Source: Bacteroidaceae bacterium
GTDB lineage: Bacteria; Bacteroidota; Bacteroidia; Bacteroidales; Bacteroidaceae
NCBI GenBank assembly: GCA_017628775.1
Contig: JAGBYN010000004.1
Coordinates: 1-5,840 of the forward strand
Direction of reading: 5' to 3'
Length of the DNA: 5,840 bases
Shown one piece after another: positions 1 to 4,783 of this stretch. The notes beneath the pieces were generated by a model, which was not told the DNA's origin, made no database searches, and saw only the letters and a list, made by a program, of their open reading frames with translations. The position numbers were made by a program, and so were the translations under genes. How positions within the stretch are numbered: the first letter of the stretch is position 1; each line of letters opens with the position of its first letter.

Positions 1-9
1 CCACATAGC

Positions 10-41
10 AAAAAGAAAAGGCGCTGATAATCAACGCCTTT
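10..41 (-). terminator. Rho-independent terminator of mnmE
   Basis: A 7-bp perfect stem, AAAGGCG (17-23) with CGCCTTT (35-41), encloses an 11-base loop (24-34). Read on the minus strand the stem is followed by T, C and a run of five T (complement of 10-16), the normal form of an intrinsic terminator. It lies 41 bases past the mnmE stop codon. This suggests that the leftward transcript ends here. Confidence 0.75.
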
Positions 42-82
42 ATAATCAATAATGATATTTTGTAATTGTTGCTAATCGTGGG

Positions 83-1501
83 CTATTTCCCGATGCAGAA
101 ATGCTTGAAGATGTTTTGAAGGACGGAGTCGGTGGAGACTTCGCCTACGATGTCGGAGAGGTGGTGGATACACTCGCGGAGGTCTTGGGAGATGAAGTCG
201 CCGGAGAGTTGGAGGTTGAGGCCTTCTTGTACGCGGTGGATAGCGGCGAGGGCTTGACTGAGGGCTGCGAAGTGGCGGGTGTTGGTGACAATGGTGTTAT
301 CTCCTGAGCAGTGAGGGATGCAGGGGGAGGTGGCAAGGTTGTCTTTAAGCGTGTTTACACCTTTGTTTAGCTTGGCGCTGAGAAGTGCGGTTTCAACCTT
401 TAGGCACGAAGAAATGCTTTCGTGGTTGGTGGATAAGAATTGGGCTATTTCCGCTTCAATCGCTGAGGTGATTTGTTCAGAAGATTGGTCCACCTTGTTT
501 ATGGCGATGATGAGGTGCTTGTCGGTCGTTGCCGAAAGGATGTTTGCGCCGAGGTCCTTAAGCGTTTCTGCAATTTGATTGACGTCAATCATCCAGATAA
601 TAATGTCCGCTTGCTGGAGCTTTTCATACGAGCGCTGGATGCCAATACTTTCAATAGCATCTGCCGTTTCGCGAATGCCTGCCGTGTCAATAAAGCGGAA
701 TGTCGTTCCGTTGATGATCATTGTGTCTTCAATCACGTCGCGCGTGGTGCCGTGAATGTCGGAAACGATGGCACGCTCTTCGCCCAACAACGCATTGAGC
801 AGGGTAGACTTACCCGCATTGGTTTGCCCCACAATAGCAACGGGAATACCCTTTTTAATGGCATTGCCCACTCGGAATGATTGTACGAGTTCGCTGAGTT
901 TGTGCTCAATGACGGTTGACAATTCAAGGAGCTCTGTGCGGTCGGCAAATTCAAGGTCTTCGTGGTCGGAGAAGTCGAGTTCCAGCTCCATGAGTGAGGT
1001 GAGGGTGAGGAGTTTGTCTCTGAGTGCACCCAATTCCTTGCTAAAGCCACCGCGCATTTGATTCATTGCCACACGATGACTTGCGGCAGAGTCGGACGCA
1101 ATCAAATCTGCCACAGCTTCAGCCTGACTCAAGTCCATCTTGCCATTCATAAAGGCACGCTTGGTAAATTCACCCGGTTCGGCAAGTCGACACCCATTGG
1201 TAATGAGCAAGTGGAGTACTTCGCGAAGAATGAACTCCGAACCGTGGCAAGAGATTTCTGTGCTGTTTTCGCCCGTATAGGAGTGGGGCGCGCGATAAAC
1301 GCTCACGAGCACTTCGTCAATAATTTCGCTCTTCTCATTGACGATGTGTCCGAAAGCTTGGGTATAGGCTTTTCGCTCAGCAAGTGGTTTCCCATTTACA
1401 GAACGAAATATTTTGTCTGTAATTTCTATGGCATTCGGTCCAGAAGTACGAATCACTCCGATAGCTCCGCCTTGAGCCGTTGATATAGCGCAAATTGTCA
1501 T
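83..1501 (-). CDS. mnmE: tRNA modification GTPase MnmE (TrmE)
   Basis: MnmE works in the cytoplasm with the FAD protein MnmG to add a (carboxymethyl)aminomethyl group to U34 of certain tRNAs, using methylene-tetrahydrofolate, glycine or ammonium, and GTP. The 472 residues show the full family layout. The N-terminal folate-binding domain covers about 1-120 (SYTGE at 75-79, EPGEFTKRAFMNGKMDLSQAEAV at 108-130, key residues only). A helical domain follows, with the G domain inserted at about 218-395. The G domain has G1 GQTNAGKS (225-232), G2 GTTRD (251-255), G3 DTAG (272-275), G4 NKVD (335-338) and a SAK-like G5 (375-377). Asn228 and Glu284 align by spacing with E. coli Asn226 (potassium site) and Glu282 (hydrolysis). 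The protein ends in the diagnostic CIGK (469-472). It is about 18 residues longer than the E. coli protein, mostly between G4 and G5. Thr227 stands where proteobacterial P-loops have Pro. The ATG is followed directly by the conserved TICAI start. No Shine-Dalgarno is visible. Confidence 0.97.
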   Translation of the reverse strand: MTICAISTAQGGAIGVIRTSGPNAIEITDKIFRSVNGKPLAERKAYTQAFGHIVNEKSEIIDEVLVSVYRAPHSYTGENSTEISCHGSEFILREVLHLLITNGCRLAEPGEFTKRAFMNGKMDLSQAEAVADLIASDSAASHRVAMNQMRGGFSKELGALRDKLLTLTSLMELELDFSDHEDLEFADRTELLELSTVIEHKLSELVQSFRVGNAIKKGIPVAIVGQTNAGKSTLLNALLGEERAIVSDIHGTTRDVIEDTMIINGTTFRFIDTAGIRETADAIESIGIQRSYEKLQQADIIIWMIDVNQIAETLKDLGANILSATTDKHLIIAINKVDQSSEQITSAIEAEIAQFLSTNHESISSCLKVETALLSAKLNKGVNTLKDNLATSPCIPHCSGDNTIVTNTRHFAALSQALAAIHRVQEGLNLQLSGDFISQDLRECIHHLSDIVGEVSTDSVLQNIFKHFCIGK

Positions 1502-1599
1502 AATGCGTTGAATTATAAATGGTTTTCCTCTCTAAGTTGTATTGATAGAAAACGGTTTTGCGGGGGTAAAAAAATAAGTGGGAAATCGTTTAATTTAAG

Positions 1600-1650
1600 T
1601 CGGACTTATTTCAAATTAAGTCCGAGATAAATTGAATTTTCTCGGACTTA
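1600..1650. repeat. Three alternating copies of TCGGACTTA
   Basis: TCGGACTTA occurs forward at 1600-1608, inverted at 1617-1625 and forward again at 1642-1650. The middle copy can pair with either neighbour. With the right copy it forms the 15-bp hairpin; with the left copy it forms a 9-bp hairpin with an 8-base loop. The two pairings exclude each other. The left copy also extends into a small self-complementary core, AAGTC-G-GACTT (1597-1607). The sequence is clear, but any regulatory role is inference. Confidence 0.8.
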
Positions 1651-1654
1651 ATTT
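1613..1654 (-). terminator. Strong hairpin after pyrD, probable terminator
   Basis: AAATTAAGTCCGAGA (1613-1627) pairs perfectly with TCTCGGACTTAATTT (1640-1654), giving a 15-bp stem and a 12-base loop. The hairpin begins 19 bases after the pyrD stop codon in transcript order. On the minus strand it is followed only by a weak T tract (TTAATTTG). On the plus strand the tract is better (TTTTTG), but no plus-strand gene is seen that would need it. It could be a full terminator, a partial one that tunes mnmE read-through, or a 3' end that protects the pyrKD message. Confidence 0.6.
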
Positions 1655-1673
1655 TTGTTCTATATAAAGAATA

Positions 1674-2582
1674 TTATTTGACGCACCCAATAATTTCATG
1701 GATGTTTTTGACGCCGTGGTTGTCCATCCATTCGTTGATGCCATTCACAACCTTTACAGTGATGGCAGGATCGATGAAGTTTGCCGTCCCGATTTCAATA
1801 GCAGTAGCACCTGCCATAAGGAACTCAATAGCATCTGTTGCATTCATGATGCCTCCCAACCCGACGATGGGGATGTTTACAGCCTTTGCCACTTGTATCA
1901 CCATACGAAGTGCTACGGGCTTTACGCAAGGACCGCTGAGCCCACCGGTACCGATGCTGAGCTTTGTGCAACGGCGCTCAATGTCAATGGCTGTGCCCAT
2001 GAGGGTGTTTATGAGCGAAACACTGTCTGCACCTTCAGCTTCAACCGCCTTGGCGATATCTGCAATGCTGGTCACGTTGGGCGAGAGTTTTACAATGAGT
2101 GTCTTGTTATAGGCTTGACGCACTGCTTTGACTACTGTAGCAGCACCTTCGGGAGTTACGCCGAATGCCATGCCGCCATTCTTCACATTAGGGCATGAAA
2201 TGTTGAGTTCAATCGCTGGTATGCGCTCTAAAGCGTCAATGCGTGCGGCACATTCTGCGTAATCTTCTGGAGTAGAACCGGATACGTTCACAATGACGTT
2301 GGTGTCTAAGTCCTTCAACTCAGGGTAAATGTTTTCGCAGAAATAGTCAACACCCTTGTTCTGAAGTCCTACACAGTTGAGCATACCTGCTGGAGTTTCC
2401 GCCATTCGGGGATAGTCATTGCCCTCACGAGGATTGAGCGTGGTGCCCTTTACGATAAAACCACCGAGGTCTTCGAGGTTGATAAAGTCGGCAAATTCAA
2501 TGCCATAACCAAATGTACCTGAAGCCGTCATTACGGGATTCTTAAGGCTGAGGTTGCCAATATTTACATGTAAATTTGCCAT
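1674..2582 (-). CDS. pyrD: Dihydroorotate dehydrogenase class 1B, catalytic subunit
   Basis: PyrD oxidises dihydroorotate to orotate, the fourth step of UMP synthesis, in the cytoplasm. As the class 1B form it passes electrons from FMN to PyrK and on to NAD+. The 302-residue protein is a full-length FMN TIM barrel. Visible motifs are [13 protein letters not shown] (15-27), the FMN/substrate lysine in KGTT (45-48), NCVGLQNKG (69-77), and NISCPN (127-132) with the class-1 catalytic base Cys130. Further motifs are KLSPN (165-169), INT (191-193), GGLSGP (213-218), the FMN-phosphate loops GLGGI (241-245) and GTANF (265-269). I chose the ATG at 2580-2582, two bases after the pyrK stop, because the encoded [11 protein letters not shown] fits the family start. 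A TTG nine bases further upstream would overlap pyrK. The adjacent pyrK supports class 1B over 1A. The quinone-linked class 2 is excluded by Cys instead of Ser at the active site. Confidence 0.97.
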   Translation of the reverse strand: MANLHVNIGNLSLKNPVMTASGTFGYGIEFADFINLEDLGGFIVKGTTLNPREGNDYPRMAETPAGMLNCVGLQNKGVDYFCENIYPELKDLDTNVIVNVSGSTPEDYAECAARIDALERIPAIELNISCPNVKNGGMAFGVTPEGAATVVKAVRQAYNKTLIVKLSPNVTSIADIAKAVEAEGADSVSLINTLMGTAIDIERRCTKLSIGTGGLSGPCVKPVALRMVIQVAKAVNIPIVGLGGIMNATDAIEFLMAGATAIEIGTANFIDPAITVKVVNGINEWMDNHGVKNIHEIIGCVK

Positions 2583-2584
2583 GA

Positions 2585-3370
2585 TTACCAATTAAGTTTT
2601 TTGCTGTTAAACACGGGACCTTCCTTGCAGACACACACGTTATGTCCTTCGCCATCCTTTTCTACGCAACAGAGGCAGGCGCCAACGCCACATGCCATCA
2701 TATTTTCGAGTGATACTTCACACTCGCAATTCACCGTGCGTGCCCATGCGGCTACAGCCTTCATCATGGGTTTGGGACCACAAGTGGCGATAAGGTCAAA
2801 CTGCTCCTTGTTGAGAATAGAGTGGTTCGTAACAAATCCCTTTTCTCCCATTGTAGCATCTTCAGTAGTGGTATAGACATTGCCAATAGCAGCAAAGAGG
2901 TCGAGCTGCATCAAGTCGCACGCCGAGCGTCCGCCAAGGAGGAATGAAGGCGTGTGTCCAACTTCCTTCAAGCACTTGCCGTAGTAGAGCAGGGGGGCAG
3001 TACCCACACCACCACCAACGAGCAACACCTTCTTGCCCTGTCCTTCGGGTATGCTAAATCCATTGCCTAAGGGAAGTACGCAATTGATGGTGTCGCCTGG
3101 ATTGAGTTCAGACATGTATTTGGTTCCATTGCCAACAATGTGGATGAGCATCCATAATTCATCGTTCTCCTTGTCTATATAATTAATGGAAATGGGGCGA
3201 CGCAGGAATGTTTCTGAACTTCCGGCAATGAGCAATTCAACAAATTGTCCTGCGCGCATTTCTGGCAATTTGCCCGCTGAGTTTTTTAATTTCAGCAAGA
3301 CGTATCCATCTTTTGGATACTCCTTTGCTACTAAACAAAGGTCGAGTGAATATTTTTTTAATTCCTTCAT
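2585..3370 (-). CDS. pyrK: Dihydroorotate dehydrogenase electron transfer subunit
   Basis: PyrK carries FAD and a [2Fe-2S] cluster and moves electrons from the FMN of PyrD to NAD+ in the class 1B heterotetramer. The 261 residues follow the ferredoxin-reductase fold. A beta-barrel FAD domain covers about 5-105, with the flavin motif RRPISI (57-62). An NAD-binding domain covers about 113-215, with GGGVGTAPL (119-127) and TCGPKPMM (196-203). The C-terminal cluster region follows (about 219-254). By spacing and the CKEGPVF context, the likely cluster ligands are Cys227, Cys232, Cys235 and Cys248. Extra cysteines lie at 215, 217, 234 and 246. It is promoter-proximal, with the pyrD ATG two bases after its stop, so the two subunits are probably translationally coupled. 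The ATG has no Shine-Dalgarno before it, as is common in Bacteroidota. Confidence 0.96.
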   Translation of the reverse strand: MKELKKYSLDLCLVAKEYPKDGYVLLKLKNSAGKLPEMRAGQFVELLIAGSSETFLRRPISINYIDKENDELWMLIHIVGNGTKYMSELNPGDTINCVLPLGNGFSIPEGQGKKVLLVGGGVGTAPLLYYGKCLKEVGHTPSFLLGGRSACDLMQLDLFAAIGNVYTTTEDATMGEKGFVTNHSILNKEQFDLIATCGPKPMMKAVAAWARTVNCECEVSLENMMACGVGACLCCVEKDGEGHNVCVCKEGPVFNSKKLNW

Positions 3371-3489
3371 GTGGAGATTATATGAAATATTAAGTTTGAA
3401 ATCTTTGAAACCAAATGCTTATCGATAGCTTTCTTGTCCTTTAAAAGCGGTAAAAGTAGAAATGGTCTGTTTGGAAATTATATTTACTG

Positions 3490-3524
3490 CAAAAATAGTT
3501 ATTTTGTATTGAATAGTTATCAAA
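3490..3524 (-). promoter_or_regulatory. Possible pyrKD promoter
   Basis: CAAAAATA at 3490-3497 reads TATTTTTG on the minus strand, a full match to the Bacteroidota -7 element TAnnTTTG. The nearest -33 candidate, TTTG (complement of 3521-3524), lies 23 bases upstream. That is somewhat longer than the roughly 20 expected. If real, the pyrK leader is over 100 bases long. In such AT-rich DNA a chance match is quite possible. Confidence 0.3.
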
Positions 3525-3590
3525 ACTCAAAAAAATAAGTGTCAGTATTTGCTTTTTTCATAAAATTGTTGCGTTTTTTTTAGAAAACAC

Positions 3591-3621
3591 TTGCATGTGA
3601 AAAAAAATATGCATACTTTTG
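3591..3621 (+). promoter_or_regulatory. Promoter of tRNA-Val
   Basis: TTG at 3591-3593 and TACTTTTG at 3614-3621 match the Bacteroidota primary sigma-factor elements (-33 TTG, -7 TAnnTTTG) with a 20-base spacer. Transcription would start near 3628, about a dozen bases before the mature tRNA, a short leader that suits a stable RNA gene. Confidence 0.7.
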
Positions 3622-3640
3622 CAACGCTTTTGAGAGGAAC

Positions 3641-3715
3641 GGGCGCATAGCTCAGCTGGTTCAGAGCATCTGCCTTACAAGCAGAGGGTCGGCGGTTCGA
3701 ATCCGTCTGCGCCCA
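3641..3715 (+). tRNA. tRNA-Val (anticodon UAC)
   Basis: All cloverleaf arms fold. The acceptor is GGGCGCA (3641-3647) with TGCGCCC (3708-3714), and A3715 is the discriminator base. The D stem is GCTC (3650-3653) with GAGC (3664-3667). The anticodon stem is TCTGC/GCAGA around loop CTTACAA (3674-3680), so the anticodon is TAC at 3676-3678, reading valine GUA and probably other GUN codons. The variable loop is GGGTC, and the T arm is GGCGG-TTCGAAT-CCGTC (3691-3707) with one G-U pair. The bases after the discriminator are CAC, so the 3' CCA is not encoded and must be added enzymatically. It is a single gene with its own promoter and terminator. Confidence 0.97.
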
Positions 3716-3722
3716 CACCTTC

Positions 3723-3756
3723 AACGAAGAGTTTTACTCTTCGTTTTTTGTTTTTT
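3723..3756 (+). terminator. Rho-independent terminator of tRNA-Val
   Basis: A perfect 9-bp stem, AACGAAGAG (3723-3731) with CTCTTCGTT (3737-3745), closes a 5-base TTTTA loop. The T run TTTTTTGTTTTTT (3744-3756) overlaps and follows the 3' arm. It starts 8 bases after the tRNA end, so the tRNA is most likely a single-gene transcript. Confidence 0.9.
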
Positions 3757-3821
3757 AATATGTTTCAAAGCTAAAATCAATAAAAATAAGCAGTTTGGTG
3801 TTAAAAAAATGTGTTAGAAGC

Positions 3822-3851
3822 TTTGCTAATAAATAAAATAAAATACCTTTG
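3822..3851 (+). promoter_or_regulatory. Promoter of the omega-amidase gene
   Basis: TTTG (3822-3825) and TACCTTTG (3844-3851) match the Bacteroidota -33 and -7 elements with an 18-base spacer. The -7 block runs on as GCAA, just as in the tRNA promoter (TACNTTTGCAA in both). Transcription would start near 3858, giving an AT-rich leader of about 40 bases without a Shine-Dalgarno. Confidence 0.65.
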
Positions 3852-3899
3852 CAAACTCAAACTTGAACTAGACTACTTACTATTAAATTTAATGCAGAT

Positions 3900-4670
3900 A
3901 TGAAGATTAATCTTTTGCAGTTAGATTTAGATTGGGCCAATCCAGAAACAAATAGAAATAAGGCTGAAGAGATGATGAGAAAAATCGAAAAGGCCGATAT
4001 TTATATTTTGCCCGAAATGTTTTCAACTGGCTTTGCTACTGTGCCTGAAGGTATTGCTGAACCATGGATAAACAATTCATGTCCATCGCACCAATGGATG
4101 CAGTCCGTTGCAAAAGACTTAGATGCAGCCATCGTTGGTAGCATTGCTGTTTGTGAAGAAGACGGTCGTTATTACAACAGACTTTGTTTTGTACGTCCCA
4201 ATGGCCAAACAACTTTTTATGACAAACATCATCTATTTACTTTTGGTGGTGAGCATTTGAGATATACTGCAGGAAATACGCGAGTTGTGGCAGAGTTTCG
4301 TGGTTGTAGATTCTTGCTTCAAATTTGCTATGATCTTCGTTTCCCTGTTTTTGCGCGCAATAAAGCCGATGAAGCCTATGATGCGGCCATCTATGTCGCA
4401 AGTTGGCCTACACCCCGTGTTGACGCTTGGCTTTCGCTTCTTAAAGCAAGAGCAATTGAAAACCAATGTTATGTATGTGCCGTAAATCGTGTCGGAAACG
4501 ATCCTTCTTGTGAATATTCCGGAGGTACTCAACTTATAGATCCTTATGGACGTTTGGTTGCAGCATGTCCAATGTCTGAGGTGGCAAGCGTTTGTGGAAC
4601 GCTTGATAAAGATGCACTTAATGCATTTCGTGAAAAGTTCCCTGTCCTCAATGATGCGGATGCTTTTTAA
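3900..4670 (+). CDS. Carbon-nitrogen hydrolase, YafV/Nit2-like omega-amidase
   Basis: This is a nitrilase-superfamily amidase. The closest recalled group (YafV, Nit2) hydrolyses 2-oxoglutaramate and 2-oxosuccinamate to the 2-oxo acid and ammonia, cleaning up products of glutamine or asparagine transamination. The 256 residues cover the whole single-domain fold. The catalytic triad is visible: Glu39 in LPEMFSTGF (37-45), Lys109 in YDKHHLF (107-113) and Cys143 in QICYDLRFPVFARN (141-154). The second conserved Glu118 is in GGEHLRY (116-122). YVASWP (165-170) and the C-terminal SGGTQLIDPYGR (207-218) also fit the YafV group. The length matches the family, and no signal peptide or membrane segment is present. 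The ATG at 3900 starts the conserved beta strand MKINLLQLDL. Composition varies along the gene: 3901-3960 has 18 of 60 G/C, 4381-4440 has 34 of 60. The exact substrate is not provable here; a different short-chain amide is possible. Confidence 0.9.
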   Translation: MKINLLQLDLDWANPETNRNKAEEMMRKIEKADIYILPEMFSTGFATVPEGIAEPWINNSCPSHQWMQSVAKDLDAAIVGSIAVCEEDGRYYNRLCFVRPNGQTTFYDKHHLFTFGGEHLRYTAGNTRVVAEFRGCRFLLQICYDLRFPVFARNKADEAYDAAIYVASWPTPRVDAWLSLLKARAIENQCYVCAVNRVGNDPSCEYSGGTQLIDPYGRLVAACPMSEVASVCGTLDKDALNAFREKFPVLNDADAF

Positions 4671-4783
4671 ATGAGATGAAGAAAACGAGAAAAAGTTTGC
4701 GTCAATTATTTCTTTAAACTTTACGTTTTAAAAAGTATCGTTTCTTATTCCTATTAACTTGTCTATTATAAATAAAACATATA
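4671..4783 (+). other. Intergenic region with weak inverted repeat before iorA
   Basis: This AT-rich gap has a nested imperfect inverted repeat: AAAACG (4682-4687) with CGTTTT (4724-4729), and inside it AAAGTTT (4692-4698) with AAACTTT (4716-4722), around a 17-base loop. It might be a weak terminator for the amidase gene. The right arm overlaps TACGTTTT (4722-4729), one base off the -7 consensus, with TTTG 22 bases upstream (4696-4699), so a weak iorA promoter is also possible. Neither reading is firm. Co-transcription of the two genes cannot be excluded. Confidence 0.35.

Larger units (their letters stand above)
1502..1673. other. pyrD-mnmE intergenic region
   Basis: These 172 AT-rich bases separate the pyrD stop from the mnmE start and contain no credible gene. 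They hold the hairpin and repeat copies listed separately. I searched the minus strand for the Bacteroidota -7 element TAnnTTTG. I found only TATTTTTT-like near misses, so no mnmE promoter can be assigned. Either mnmE is read through from pyrKD or it uses a promoter that departs from the consensus. Confidence 0.6.
3371..3640. other. Divergent regulatory gap between pyrK and tRNA-Val
   Basis: No gene is supported in these 270 AT-rich bases. The part nearest the tRNA holds its promoter; the middle holds a possible pyrK promoter. Near pyrK there is a 9-base tandem pair, TTTGAAATC/TTTGAAACC (3395-3412), and an imperfect palindrome GCTTATCGATAGC (3417-3429) centred on TATCGATA. Both would lie in the pyrK leader. 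I see no recognisable riboswitch or PyrR-type site. Confidence 0.5.

Noticed and set aside
473..880. 135-codon plus-strand open frame, and others at 101-307, 318-578, 756-1061 and 1058-1483
   Set aside because: All are opposite mnmE, whose complete set of GTPase and CIGK motifs explains the region.
1698..2198. 166-codon plus-strand open frame, and another at 1678-2112
   Set aside because: Both are opposite pyrD, which is fully explained by conserved motifs on the minus strand.
2580..2591. TTG at 2589-2591 as the pyrD start, adding Met-Val-Ile before MANLHVN
   Set aside because: The ATG at 2580-2582 gives the family-typical N terminus and sits two bases after the pyrK stop. The TTG would require a rare start codon inside pyrK.
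3542..3724. 60-codon minus-strand frame with the peptide AQTDSNRRPSACKADALNQL
   Set aside because: It is the antisense translation of the tRNA-Val gene. Peptides of this kind (RRPSACKADALNQLSYAP) are a well-known false annotation opposite tRNA genes.
3900..4670. Recent horizontal transfer of the amidase gene, suggested by its AT-rich start
   Set aside because: Only the first part is AT-rich. G/C content rises to that of its neighbours within the same frame, and the promoter and motifs look native.
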